A DNA stretch of 64,000 nt from Streptomyces sp. PT12 (lineage in GTDB: Bacteria > Actinomycetota > Actinomycetes > Streptomycetales > Streptomycetaceae), in the NCBI RefSeq assembly GCF_003311645.1, contig NZ_QEST01000048.1, positions 81,313-145,312 on the forward strand, read 5' to 3'. Positions within the stretch are counted from its first letter, which is position 1; every line of letters begins with the position of its first letter. Position numbers and translations under genes: made by a program. This document shows positions 27,119 to 35,770 of this stretch, piece by piece. The notes below the pieces were generated by a model. That model saw only the letters and a program-made list of their open reading frames with translations. It was not told where the DNA came from and made no database searches.

Positions 27119-28081
27119 ATGGCCACACACGAGCCGACGAGCGAGCCCCTGCCCCTGTCGCCGTCCTCCCGGCCCCACCTGCTGCACGGGCCCGAGCCCG
27201 CCGTGGCCGCCGACGCCGGGCACGACAACCCGCCGCCACGCATGGGCTTCTTCACCGACACCTCCGTGTGCATCGGCTGCAAGGCGTGCGAGGTGGCCTG
27301 CAAGGAGTGGAACGCCATCCCCGAGGACGGCCTCGACCTCACCGGCATGAGCTACGACAACACCGCGGCGCTCGGCGCCTCGACGTGGCGGCACGTGGCG
27401 TTCATCGAGCAGGCCAAGCCGCTCGGCGGCCAGGAGGCGCACCTGGGCGAGGCGCCCGGCGCGCCGTCCGACCTGCGCTGGCTCATGGCCTCCGACGTGT
27501 GCAAGCACTGCACGCACGCGGCGTGCCTCGACGTCTGCCCGACCGGCTCGCTCTTCCGCACCGAGTTCGGCACGGTGGTGGTGCAGGAGGACATCTGCAA
27601 CGGCTGCGGATACTGCGTGCCCGCCTGCCCGTTCGGGGTGATCGAGCAGCGCCAGGGCGACGGCCGCGCCTGGAAGTGCACCCTGTGCTACGACCGGCTC
27701 GGCGCGGGCCAGGAGCCCGCGTGCGCGAAGGCGTGCCCGACCGACTCGATCCAGTTCGGCCCGCTCGACGAGCTGAGGGAACGGGCCGCCGCGCGCGTCG
27801 AGCGGCTGCACGAGACGGGCGTGCCCGACGCGCGCCTCTACGGCGAAGAGCCGGGGGACGGGATCGGCGGCGCGGGCGCGTTCTTCCTGCTGCTCGACGA
27901 GCCCGAGGTGTACGGGCTGCCCCCCGACCCCCAGGTCACCACGCGCGACCTGCCCGCGATGTGGCGCAGGGCGTCGGTCGCGGCGCTCGCGCTGCTCGGG
28001 GGTCTGGCGGCGGTGTTCGCGGGCTCGGGCACGGGACGGAGCGGGCGAGCGCCCCGAGGATCGAACGGGAGGACGCGGTGA
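27119..28081 (+). CDS. Formate dehydrogenase iron-sulfur (beta) subunit
   Basis: 320 residues with four ferredoxin-like cysteine clusters: CIGCKACEVACKEWN, CKHCTHAACLDVCP, CNGCGYCVPACPFG and CTLCYDRLGAG ... CAKACP, as in FdnH-type electron-transfer subunits. A C-terminal hydrophobic helix (ASVAALALLGGLAAVFAGS) anchors it to the membrane. It moves electrons from the catalytic subunit to the NrfD-like membrane subunit. It starts 3 nt after the alpha-subunit stop and overlaps the next gene by 4 nt. Confidence 0.9.
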   Translation: MATHEPTSEPLPLSPSSRPHLLHGPEPAVAADAGHDNPPPRMGFFTDTSVCIGCKACEVACKEWNAIPEDGLDLTGMSYDNTAALGASTWRHVAFIEQAKPLGGQEAHLGEAPGAPSDLRWLMASDVCKHCTHAACLDVCPTGSLFRTEFGTVVVQEDICNGCGYCVPACPFGVIEQRQGDGRAWKCTLCYDRLGAGQEPACAKACPTDSIQFGPLDELRERAAARVERLHETGVPDARLYGEEPGDGIGGAGAFFLLLDEPEVYGLPPDPQVTTRDLPAMWRRASVAALALLGGLAAVFAGSGTGRSGRAPRGSNGRTR

Positions 28082-29112
28082 GCGAGAACAGGGTGACCCG
28101 CGACGGGCTGCGGGGCGAACGCCAGGGGCGCGACGCGACGTTCGGCAACGGCGTGTTCGGGGCGGGGCAACCCGGCGGCGGACACCGGAAACGGCGGCGG
28201 CGCGGCGAGGAACTGGCCGTGCCCCCCGCCGACTTCACCTCCTACTACGGGCGCCCGGTGATCAAGGCCCCCGCGTGGGCGCCCGCCGACATCGCGGGCT
28301 ATCTCTTCCTCGGCGGCCTCGCGGGCGCGGGCTCGGTGCTCGCCGCGGGCGCCGCGGCCACCGGACGGCCCGCCACCGCACGGGCGATGAAGGTGAGTTC
28401 GCTCGGCGCGATCACCCTGTCCACCGCGGCGCTCGTCCATGACCTGGGCAGGCCGGGCCGCTTCCACCACATGCTGCGCGTCGTCAAGCCCACCTCGCCC
28501 ATGAGCGTGGGCTCCTGGCTGCTCGCCGCCTATGGCCCGATGGCCGGGGCCGCCGCCGCGTCCGACGTGACCGGGCTGCTGCCCCGCGCCGGGCGCGCCG
28601 CCACCCGGGGCGCCGCGCTGCTCGGCCCCGGGATCGCCGCGTACACCGGCGTGCTGCTCGCCGACACCGCCGTGCCCGCGTGGCACGACGCCCACCGCAC
28701 CCTGCCGTTCCTCTTCGCCGCCTCGGCCGCGGCCGCCGCCTCGGGCATGGCGCTGGCCACGGGGCCCGTCGCCGAGAACGGCCCGGCCCGGCGCGCCGCC
28801 GTGCTGGGCGCCGCGGCCGAACTCGCCCTCACCCGCGCCGTGCACCGCCGCGCCGGGCTGGCCGGGGAGACCTATGGGCACGGCGCGGCGGGCCGACTCC
28901 TGCGCGCGGCCAAGGCGTTGGGCTGGGCGGGCGCCGCGGGCGCGGCGCTGCTAGGCCGCCACAGGGCGCCCGCGGCGCTGAGCGGGGCCGCGCTGCTCGC
29001 CGCGTCGGCGTGCACGCGCTTCGGGGTGTTCAGGGCGGGCATCGCCTCGGCGCACGACCCGAAGTACACCATCGCGCCCCAGCGCGAACGGCTCTCGGAG
29101 GGCGCGGGGTAA
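28078..29112 (+). CDS. NrfD-like membrane subunit of formate dehydrogenase
   Basis: 344 residues. A charged N-terminal ~60 residues precede PADFTSYYGRPVIKAPAWAPADIAGYLFLGGLAGAGSVLA, the NrfD/PsrC signature, and then about eight hydrophobic helices. NrfD proteins bind quinone in the membrane, so electrons from formate probably enter the quinone pool here, replacing the cytochrome b subunit of FdnGHI. GTG 28078 overlaps the beta-subunit stop (GTGA). Confidence 0.85.
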   Translation: MSENRVTRDGLRGERQGRDATFGNGVFGAGQPGGGHRKRRRRGEELAVPPADFTSYYGRPVIKAPAWAPADIAGYLFLGGLAGAGSVLAAGAAATGRPATARAMKVSSLGAITLSTAALVHDLGRPGRFHHMLRVVKPTSPMSVGSWLLAAYGPMAGAAAASDVTGLLPRAGRAATRGAALLGPGIAAYTGVLLADTAVPAWHDAHRTLPFLFAASAAAAASGMALATGPVAENGPARRAAVLGAAAELALTRAVHRRAGLAGETYGHGAAGRLLRAAKALGWAGAAGAALLGRHRAPAALSGAALLAASACTRFGVFRAGIASAHDPKYTIAPQRERLSEGAG

Positions 29113-29118
29113 CGCCCC

Positions 29119-29928
29119 TCACTCCGCGGGTGTCTCGGTCGTCAGCGGCACCTCGCCGATGGTCTCGCCCGCCTCGATGATCACGAGCGTGTCGTCCCTG
29201 ATCTCGTAGCGCGTCGTCGGCGGGTCCTCGGCGACAAAGCCGAACCCCGTCTCCGTCGCGGCCAGGGGCTCACCCGGCTCCCCGCCGTCGGGCGTCTCGA
29301 CATACCACAGCGCGCCGTCGGCGTCCCGGCAGAGCACGACCGACCCCGACACCACGCGGTAGGACGCGACGAGTTGAGCGCTCTCGGGCCACGGCGCCCA
29401 CAGCCGCCGAGCCACCGCGTCGGGGCAGGGGCCTGAGGGCGTCGCGGAGGCGCCGAGGGTCGGCTCGCCGCCCTCGCCCGAGCCGTCCCCGCCGTCGAAC
29501 AGGCCGAGCGACACCGCGCCGCCGGTGACAAGCCCCGCGATCAGGAACAGTGCCACCAGGCGGCCACGCCACGGCGCACGCTCACGGCGCGGGGCGTACG
29601 TCGGGCGCGGGGCGGGGGGCGTGGGCTCCGGCGCGAAGAGGTCATCGGGCGCGAAGCGCAGATCCTCGGGCGCCCCGCAGCGCACGCAGTCGCCGCCGTC
29701 GCGTGCGTTGTGCGTGCCGCACAGCTCACAGATCCAGGCGGGCGAGGGTCCCGGCTCGAACTCCCTGGCCTCGGGCCGCGCGGCGACGGGCGCGATCCAC
29801 ACCGGCTCGGGCTCGAACGGCTCGGGCGAGGGCTCTTGGGGGCGCCGCGCCGCGCAGATGTCGCAGCTGTCCGCCTCGGCGCCGTTGTACGTGTCGCACT
29901 CCCCGCACCGCCACGTCGCCCCCGGCAC
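29119..29928 (-). CDS. Membrane protein with two RanBP2-type zinc fingers
   Basis: 269 residues. Two short fingers fit W-x-C-x2-C-x3-N-x6-C-x2-C exactly: WRCGECDTYNGAEADSCDIC (residues 6-25) and WICELCGTHNARDGGDCVRC (~69-88). This is the RanBP2/Zn-ribbon-like pattern. A Pro-rich basic stretch precedes one TM helix (~124-146), then a ~120-residue extracytoplasmic beta-rich domain. It closes the PP2C-kinase-VWA cluster transcribed in the same direction, starting 8 nt after the preceding gene. The cytoplasmic fingers could dock the signalling proteins; the outer domain could sense the envelope. This is inference. Confidence 0.7.
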   Translation of the reverse strand: MPGATWRCGECDTYNGAEADSCDICAARRPQEPSPEPFEPEPVWIAPVAARPEAREFEPGPSPAWICELCGTHNARDGGDCVRCGAPEDLRFAPDDLFAPEPTPPAPRPTYAPRRERAPWRGRLVALFLIAGLVTGGAVSLGLFDGGDGSGEGGEPTLGASATPSGPCPDAVARRLWAPWPESAQLVASYRVVSGSVVLCRDADGALWYVETPDGGEPGEPLAATETGFGFVAEDPPTTRYEIRDDTLVIIEAGETIGEVPLTTETPAE

Positions 29929-29935
29929 CGCGCGC

Positions 29936-30340
29936 TCAGCCCACCCGCCGCGCCGAACGCGCCAGCACCGACGCGTACAGCGCCTCGGTCAGCGGCGCCA
30001 CGGGCGAGAGGTCCCACTCCGGGTCGTCCCCCGGTATCCGTGCCCCCGGCAGCAGCACATCGACCGCGCCCACGCCGTGCCGCCGCGCGCACAGCTCCAC
30101 GAACTCCTTCACGCGCGGGGCGCGTTCGGCCCCGATCACCACCCTGATCAGCACATGCCCCTCGGCGGGCGCGCCCCGTGGCACGCACCGGAACACCATG
30201 TGCAGCCGCCCGTCCTCCGGGTGCGGCCTGACCAGGATCGCGGCGCAGCGCCCCGCGAAGCCCTCCCCCGACCCGGGCCACGCGAACCGCAGCCCCTCCT
30301 CGTCGACGGTCAGCGAGACGCCGTCGCCCTCCAGCATCAC
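29936..30340 (-). CDS. Hypothetical protein of the PP2C-kinase-VWA cluster
   Basis: 134 residues, not recognised. It begins MMLEGDGVSLTVDEEGLRFAWPGSGEGFAGR, continues with beta strands (LHMVFRCVPRGAPAEGHVLIRVVIG) and ends with a helix (LTEALYASVLARSARRVG). Its ATG overlaps the VWA stop codon, so it is translated with that protein and probably works with it. No catalytic motif is seen. Confidence 0.65.
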   Translation of the reverse strand: MMLEGDGVSLTVDEEGLRFAWPGSGEGFAGRCAAILVRPHPEDGRLHMVFRCVPRGAPAEGHVLIRVVIGAERAPRVKEFVELCARRHGVGAVDVLLPGARIPGDDPEWDLSPVAPLTEALYASVLARSARRVG

Positions 30341-31047
30341 AGGCTATTCGCGATCGTCTCGATGATCTCGTCCATCTCGAACTCCTCAAGCCCCTCGCCC
30401 GCCCGCGAGGGGAAGTGCAGCGTGAGGTCCCACTCCTCGCCGATGGTCTCCGCCCAGGGCTCCTCCTCGGGTGCGAACAGCACGAGGCGCTTGGCCGACT
30501 GCTCCATCACCGCCGTCTGGCTGCGCGCGTACCCCCACTGCTCGAACAGATCGTCCATCGTGCGCGGAATGCCCCGCGGATAGCTCTGCGCGGCCACGCC
30601 CACCGTGCCGAGCGGGTGCGCGGGCGCGTCCGTGAACAGCACGATCACATGGCGCCGCCGGTCGAGCCCCTTCTCCCAGGGCGAGTTCACGGCGAGAGCC
30701 AGCGCCTCCAGGCCCGACTCGGGGACGTCACCGCCGCCGCCCGCCTCGATCCCGCTCACAAAGGCCGCGAACTCCTCGGCCTGCTCCGGCAGGTGGAGGA
30801 ACGGCGTCTGCTCGATCGCGCTGTCGGGGTCGTCGCCGAAGTCCCTGAACGCGATCACCCGCAGCCGCAGCTGGCTAATCTCCTTGCCCTTCCGGCCCAT
30901 CACCCCGGCGAGACGCAGGTGGAACTGGAGGGCGCTGCGCTTCACCGCGTCGATCACCGGGTACATGCTGCCGGTCGCGTCGACGCACAGGACGATGTCC
31001 ACGGCGTACCGCAGATTGCCCCGGTACCTCTCGAGCTCGGCGCTCAC
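30337..31047 (-). CDS. VWA-domain protein (TerY-like)
   Basis: 236 residues. DIVLCVDATGSMYPVIDAVK holds the MIDAS DxTxS; FRDFGDD, GGGDVPESGLEALALAV (later Thr/Asp metal ligands) and HVIVLFTDAPAH complete a von Willebrand A fold. It lies between a protein kinase and a hypothetical gene, downstream of PP2C. That set resembles the TerY-PP2C-kinase triads described with tellurite-resistance/stress systems. GTG 31047 has GGGAGG upstream; the longer reading consists of repeats. Confidence 0.85.
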   Translation of the reverse strand: MSAELERYRGNLRYAVDIVLCVDATGSMYPVIDAVKRSALQFHLRLAGVMGRKGKEISQLRLRVIAFRDFGDDPDSAIEQTPFLHLPEQAEEFAAFVSGIEAGGGGDVPESGLEALALAVNSPWEKGLDRRRHVIVLFTDAPAHPLGTVGVAAQSYPRGIPRTMDDLFEQWGYARSQTAVMEQSAKRLVLFAPEEEPWAETIGEEWDLTLHFPSRAGEGLEEFEMDEIIETIANSL

Positions 31048-31070
31048 CGCGCCCTCCCTTCGGTCATGGC

Positions 31071-31109
31071 GTCGTTCGTTGGCGTCGTTCGTTGGCGTCG
31101 TTCGTTGGC
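31071..31109. repeat. 13-bp tandem repeat, three exact copies
   Basis: GTCGTTCGTTGGC at 31071-31083, 31084-31096 and 31097-31109, flanked on both sides by CGGTCATGG. It lies in the short gap between the kinase stop (31115) and the VWA start (31047), so it sits in the VWA leader. Confidence 0.9.
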
Positions 31110-31114
31110 GTCGG

Positions 31115-32188
31115 TCATGGAACGGCCCCGCCGCCCCTCGGCGTGAAGCGCACCCGGGACCGCCTCGGCGCCTGGGCGGCATCCTCGCGCGCGGACCCGG
31201 GAGGGGTCCCGGGCGGGGTCCCGGCCCCGGCGCCCGAGAAGCGCACGCGGCTCGCCCGGGGCGCGCTCGCCCTGGGCGCGCTCGCGCGGAGCGCGCCCAG
31301 GGCGCACACCTCAGGGTCGCGCAGCACCGCGAGAAACCGCTCGACCGAGGGGCGCGCGCCCGGATCCCACGCCGTCAGATCCCGTACGAGCGCCGCCAGC
31401 TCGTCCGAGAGCCGCGCGTCGAGCGCCAGCGCCTCCCCGGCGTTGACCGCGTCCGCGGGCGACCCGTACCGCTCGTCATGGCCGGGCAGCGCGCCCGTCA
31501 CCATCAGATGGGCCATCAGCCCCAGCGCGAACAGGTCGACGGCGGTGGTCAGATCGGGCTCGTCGACCAGCTCGTCGCCCTGGACGTAACGCCGCCACTC
31601 CGGCGCCCCGTACAGCGAGTCCCCGGCGATCGCGTCCCTGCCGGGCGGCCTGCCGGACACATAGGAGTCGTCGAAGTCGATCAGCTTGGCCGTGTGGTAC
31701 GTCGCGCCGGGGCGCCGCTGCACCAGCACGTTGGCGGGCTTGAGGTCGCCGTGCACGACGTCGATGTCGTGCAGCAGCTTGAGGCTGCTGCCCAGCGTGC
31801 GCAGCAGCACGGCCCGGTGCGCGGGCTCGAGCGCGTGCGGCTCGGCGAGGCTGTCGGTGTCGATCCGCTCGGTCACCTTGTAGTAGCTGCTGCGCTCATG
31901 GAAGAAGTCGGTCGCCAGCACGAGGTTCCCGGCCCCGCGCGCGTCGGGGCGCAACCGGCGCATGATGCCGCGGTGGCGCTCCTCGAACTCTCGGCACGCC
32001 GCCATGCGGATCCGCACGCTCGGCGTATCGGGGGACGCGCCGGCGCGCGGCCGCTTCGGCTCGAGGAAGCGCTTGAGGAAGAACTCCCTGCCGCCCTTCT
32101 CGGCGAACGCCCACACGCACTTGCCGCCCCCCGCGTTGGTCGGCTCGCTGACCAGGAGGTACCCGTTGATGACATCCCCCCGCTTCAC
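31115..32188 (-). CDS. Serine/threonine protein kinase
   Basis: 357 residues. The glycine loop region NAGGGKCVWAFA, catalytic Lys in EFFLKRF, catalytic loop VVHGDLKPANVLV and metal motif LIDFDDSY (DFD in place of DFG), then YGAPEW and DLFALGLMAHLMVTG, define a cytosolic Hanks-type kinase. No TM or PASTA domain is seen. The C-terminal ~60 residues are low complexity with two RVRF motifs that could be docking or autophosphorylation segments. GTG 32188 overlaps the phosphatase stop (GTGA), so phosphatase and kinase are co-translated. Confidence 0.87.
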   Translation of the reverse strand: MKRGDVINGYLLVSEPTNAGGGKCVWAFAEKGGREFFLKRFLEPKRPRAGASPDTPSVRIRMAACREFEERHRGIMRRLRPDARGAGNLVLATDFFHERSSYYKVTERIDTDSLAEPHALEPAHRAVLLRTLGSSLKLLHDIDVVHGDLKPANVLVQRRPGATYHTAKLIDFDDSYVSGRPPGRDAIAGDSLYGAPEWRRYVQGDELVDEPDLTTAVDLFALGLMAHLMVTGALPGHDERYGSPADAVNAGEALALDARLSDELAALVRDLTAWDPGARPSVERFLAVLRDPEVCALGALRASAPRASAPRASRVRFSGAGAGTPPGTPPGSAREDAAQAPRRSRVRFTPRGGGAVP

Positions 32189-33234
32189 CGCGCCCCCGCC
32201 TCCCGCACGGGCGGCATGTGCCGCTCGTACCCCGCCCGATAGGACCGCCACGCCGCGTCCTGCCAGCCGCGCGAGGCCACCTCGGGCCCCTCGCCGCCGT
32301 AGCGCGCCCGCACCGCGTCATGGCGCGGCCCGAACGCGCGGCGCAGCGCGGCGAAGTCCCCGAACCCCGGCGCCGCCAGCGCGAGCGTCGCGTCGTCCGC
32401 CGTGTACGCGCCGACCTCGTCGCGCAACAGCCGCGCCCACCCGGCGAGATCGCCCGCGGCGGCCAGGGTCCGCAGCAGCACCCACTCGAACCGCGCGGGC
32501 GTTTCCAGATAGCCGAAGAAGCCGTCCGTGGCGCACAGCAGGACGCACGGCAGCGGGAACGTCCACGCGTGCGCGTCCACGGTGAACGGGCGGTCCGCGC
32601 ACACGACGTTGGTCATCGCGGGGTCGGCGCGCAGCTGCTCCAACGCGTCGTCCAGGTGCGTGTGGTCGCGCGTCAGCGCGTGCAGCCCGCTGGCGGGGAG
32701 CAGGGCGTACGCGCGCGAGTCGCCCGCCCACAGCGCCTGCCCCGCGACCGCGTCCCCGGTCAGCCGGTAGGCCAGGCCCGCCACGGTGGTGGGCAGCACG
32801 CGGCGCATCGAGCCGGTGATCCTGCCGCGCATGCGCGGGCGCGCGGCATCGAGCTGGCGCCGTAGCTCCTCCGCGAGCGCCGCCGCCGCGCCCCCATGCA
32901 ACGGCCCGTCGGGGCCCGCGCGTTCGACCGCCTCGCGGAACCAGCACTCGGTCGCCAGACGCGCCACCCGCGCGCCCACCCATGCGCCGGTGTACGACTC
33001 GCCGCCGGGGGCGCGCCACGCGGGCGCGGCGCCCGCGCCCCCCGCGCCGTCGAACACCGCGATCACGCCCCCGCGGCTGCCCCTGTGGTGCGCGGCCAGC
33101 GCCTCCGCGTCCTCGCCGCGCCCCGCGACCCGCTCGGTCCACACGGTGAGCCCCGCGACCTGCGCGCCGCCCCCTGACACCCACACGCCGGGCGGCGGCG
33201 CCCCGGCCCGCTCGGCGGCGAAAAGCATCCCCAC
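32185..33234 (-). CDS. PP2C-family protein phosphatase
   Basis: 349 residues. VIAVFDGAGGAGAAP (first metal Asp), ALWAGDSRAYAL (GDSRA), VLLCATDGFFGYL (TDGF) and DDATLALAAPG (final DD) are the PP2C metal-binding motifs. It is the first gene of the cluster and the natural antagonist of the overlapping kinase. The start may be GTG 33234 or ATG 33228; a GAGGGGGA lies just upstream. Confidence 0.87.
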   Translation of the reverse strand: MGMLFAAERAGAPPPGVWVSGGGAQVAGLTVWTERVAGRGEDAEALAAHHRGSRGGVIAVFDGAGGAGAAPAWRAPGGESYTGAWVGARVARLATECWFREAVERAGPDGPLHGGAAAALAEELRRQLDAARPRMRGRITGSMRRVLPTTVAGLAYRLTGDAVAGQALWAGDSRAYALLPASGLHALTRDHTHLDDALEQLRADPAMTNVVCADRPFTVDAHAWTFPLPCVLLCATDGFFGYLETPARFEWVLLRTLAAAGDLAGWARLLRDEVGAYTADDATLALAAPGFGDFAALRRAFGPRHDAVRARYGGEGPEVASRGWQDAAWRSYRAGYERHMPPVREAGAR

Positions 33235-33402
33235 TCCCCCTCAGGTCGCGGCCCCTCGAAGAAGTATTCCCCCCGCCATCGACGGCTGTCGAGAACGGGC
33301 CCTTCCCCTCAAGGCCCCTCAGGACCCGCGGCGTAGCGCGCCCGTTGACGGCCCCGACGGGGAGTCGATAGCGTTTTGTCATAACTCAGGCGCTTTGACT
33401 GA

Positions 33403-33482
33403 GTTGACCTTGAACGGGGTTGACGTTGAACGGGGTTGACCTTGAACGGGGTTGACCTTGAACGGGGTTGACATTGAACGGA
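33403..33482. repeat. 16-bp tandem repeat, five copies
   Basis: GTTGACCTTGAACGGG repeats five times without spacers; copies two and five carry single-base changes (TTGACG, TTGACA). Each copy contains a -35-like TTGAC. The array ends 9 bp before the sialidase GTG at 33492. The period is not a multiple of three, so copy-number change would alter the reading of any start placed inside it. Confidence 0.92.
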
Positions 33483-33491
33483 GCTGACGCC

Positions 33492-35120
33492 GTGTCCCTC
33501 CCCCTCGGCCGAAGAGCCCTGGTCCTCGGCGCCGCGAGCGCGGCGGGCGCCACCGTCCTGACGGGCGGGCCCGCCTCGGCCGCGCCCGCCGCCGCGCGCC
33601 CCGCCAGGGGCCGCGTCCACGAGTCGACCGTGTTCACGGCGGGCGAGGACGGCCTCGCGGTGTTCCATGTCTTCGGCCTGGCCGTCACGGCGCGCGGCAC
33701 CGTGCTCGCGTTCGCCGAGGGCCGCGTCACGCAGCACGACGCCGACCCCCACCACCTGGTCTGCCGCCGCAGCCGGGACGGGGGCAGAAGCTGGGGCGCG
33801 CTCGAGTACGTCGTCCGCTCCGACGGCACCCGCTCGTTCGTCAACCCCACCCCGCTCCCGGACGGCGGCACCGGGCGGCTCTTCCTCTTCTACGCCGAGG
33901 GCTTCAGGAACGACGGCAGCACCGGCGGCTCGCCCGACCGCTCCCGCCTCCACGTCATCGCGAGCGACGACGACGGGCGCGCCTGGTCCGAACCGACCGA
34001 GCTAACCGGCCTGTTCGACGGCAACCCCCACGGCTGGACCCTGCACATGCCGGGCCCGGGCCATGGCATCAGGCTGGCCGACGGGCGCCTGATGCTCCAG
34101 ACGTGGCACCGCAGGGCCATGACGTTCCCCGTCGCCCAGCGGCGGTACGGCGTCTGCGTCGTGCACAGCGACGACCACGGCCGCACATGGCGGCAGGGCG
34201 GCGCGGTCCCGCTCGACGCCGCCTACCCGGTCAACGAGTCGCGGCTGCTCCAGCGCCCCGACGGCTCGCTCGCGCTGCTCGGCCGCTATGCCTCGGGCGG
34301 CACCCACCCGCGGATCGTCTCGGTGAGCGGCGACCGCGGCGCCACGTGGTCGGCTCCCGTGCTCGACGCCGCCGTTCGCCCGGTCAACGCCGTGGACACC
34401 GGCCTCGCGCGCATCACCGGAGGCCCCGGCAGCGACCGTGCCAGCCGCGTCGTCTTCACGCGCCCCGACTCGACCGAGCGGCGCAACCTCACGATCTCCC
34501 TCTCCTACGACGACGGCATGACCTTCCCGCACAGCCGCGTCATCACCGAGGGCCCGGCCTCCTACTCCGACGCGGTCGCGCTGCCCGACGGGCGCGTCGG
34601 CGTCCTCTTCGGCCGTGACCACGCCGACGGCGTCTCGACCAGCTTCTCCGGCAGGGTCGCGTTCGCCGCCATCGACCTCGACTGGCTCGACGCCGCCGAG
34701 CCGTCAGGGTTCGACCTGGACGCGATGCCGCTGCGCGCGGGCGGCGGCGGCGCGCTGCGGATCGTCGCCGACGCCAACGCCGCGGGCGGCAGCCGCCCCG
34801 AGCTGGCCGCGACCGACTACGGCGCGTTCGCCGAAGCGCTCGTCGAGGTGGAACGCAGCGGCCCGCACGACGTGTACGCGCGGTTTCGGCACCTGCCCGA
34901 CGGCGGCACCGTCACGGTCACGGTCGACGGCGAGAGGGTCGGCGGCCCGGTCAACACCGCGGCGCGCGGCGTCCGTTCGTTCACCACCCGGCTCCTGGGC
35001 CGCGCCGACCTCTCCAGGGGCCGCCGTCGGGTGCGGTTCACGGTGACCGACAAGCACACCGACGCGACGGGCCTGACGATCAGCCCCGACCTCCTGACGC
35101 TCGTCCCCGCCCGCGAGTGA
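33492..35120 (+). CDS. Secreted sialidase-like (BNR/Asp-box) protein
   Basis: 542 residues. LGRRALVLGAASAAGATVL with an ASAAPA cleavage region is a Tat-like export signal. A six-bladed propeller is marked by five Asp-boxes: SRDGGRSWG, SDDDGRAWS, SDDHGRTWR, SGDRGATWS and SYDDGMTF. GTVLAFAEGR and LVCRRSRDGG match GH33 sialidases, but the usual YRIP motif with the first substrate Arg reads FHVFGL, so true sialidase activity is doubtful. The last ~110 residues form a beta domain. GTG 33492 is used; an in-frame TTG at 33468 lies in the repeat. Confidence 0.8.
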   Translation: MSLPLGRRALVLGAASAAGATVLTGGPASAAPAAARPARGRVHESTVFTAGEDGLAVFHVFGLAVTARGTVLAFAEGRVTQHDADPHHLVCRRSRDGGRSWGALEYVVRSDGTRSFVNPTPLPDGGTGRLFLFYAEGFRNDGSTGGSPDRSRLHVIASDDDGRAWSEPTELTGLFDGNPHGWTLHMPGPGHGIRLADGRLMLQTWHRRAMTFPVAQRRYGVCVVHSDDHGRTWRQGGAVPLDAAYPVNESRLLQRPDGSLALLGRYASGGTHPRIVSVSGDRGATWSAPVLDAAVRPVNAVDTGLARITGGPGSDRASRVVFTRPDSTERRNLTISLSYDDGMTFPHSRVITEGPASYSDAVALPDGRVGVLFGRDHADGVSTSFSGRVAFAAIDLDWLDAAEPSGFDLDAMPLRAGGGGALRIVADANAAGGSRPELAATDYGAFAEALVEVERSGPHDVYARFRHLPDGGTVTVTVDGERVGGPVNTAARGVRSFTTRLLGRADLSRGRRRVRFTVTDKHTDATGLTISPDLLTLVPARE

Positions 35121-35146
35121 CGCGTTCGGGATGGTGGGATGGCGGG

Positions 35147-35770
35147 GTGAACACCTCCCCGTGGGCCCGCCTCGCCCTGCTGGCCCTGCTGCTCGCGGCC
35201 ACCGCGGGCGCCGTTCTCGCCCTGGGGCGGCCGACGGGCGCGGCGCCGTACTTCATCGCCCTCTACGCCCTGTGCACCCTGGTGTTCGTCCCCAAGCCCG
35301 CCCTGACCGCCGCCGCGGGGGCCCTGTTCGGCGCGGGCCACGGCCTGGCCGTCGCGGTGACCGGCACCCTGCTCGGCGCGCTGCTCGCGTTCGCCGCGGG
35401 GCGCCTGCTCGGGCGCGACGCGCTCCGGCCGCTGCTGCGCCGGTTCCGGCCGCTCGCCTCGCTGGACCGGCGCCTGACGGGGCGCCCGTTCACCAGCGTC
35501 CTGACCCTGCGGGTGCTGCCGGTCATGCCGTTCACCGCGGTCAACCTGACCGCGGCGTTCTCCGGCACCCCCTGGCTCCCCTACGCGACGGCCACCCTCG
35601 TCGGCACCCTCCCGGCCAACGTCGCCTACACCCTCGCGGGCGCGACGGCGACCAACCCCGCGTCCCCCGCCCTGTGGGCCCCCGCCGCGGCACTGCTGCT
35701 GCTCCTCGGCACGGCCGCCGCGATCCGCCGCCGCCGAGCACAGGCCGCCATGGCGGCACCGCGGCCCTGA
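35147..35770 (+). CDS. TVP38/TMEM64 (DedA-like) membrane protein
   Basis: 207 residues with about five hydrophobic helices. FVPKPALTAAAGALFGAGHGLAVAVTG, the amphipathic segment after LLGRD, and RVLPVMPFTAVNLTAAFSG are the TVP38/SNARE-associated (VTT) domain hallmarks; such proteins are lipid scramblases or transporters. A GTG at 35117 overlapping the sialidase stop would add 10 residues and couple translation; GTG 35147 better fits family starts. Confidence 0.8.
   Translation: MNTSPWARLALLALLLAATAGAVLALGRPTGAAPYFIALYALCTLVFVPKPALTAAAGALFGAGHGLAVAVTGTLLGALLAFAAGRLLGRDALRPLLRRFRPLASLDRRLTGRPFTSVLTLRVLPVMPFTAVNLTAAFSGTPWLPYATATLVGTLPANVAYTLAGATATNPASPALWAPAAALLLLLGTAAAIRRRRAQAAMAAPRP

Noticed and set aside
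23764-29112. A 1782-codon plus-strand open frame
   Set aside because: Only its last part (from 28078) encodes the NrfD-like protein; the rest is an out-of-frame shadow of the formate dehydrogenase genes.
33403-33482. CRISPR array at the 16-bp repeats
   Set aside because: Units are contiguous without spacers and too short; it is a simple tandem repeat.
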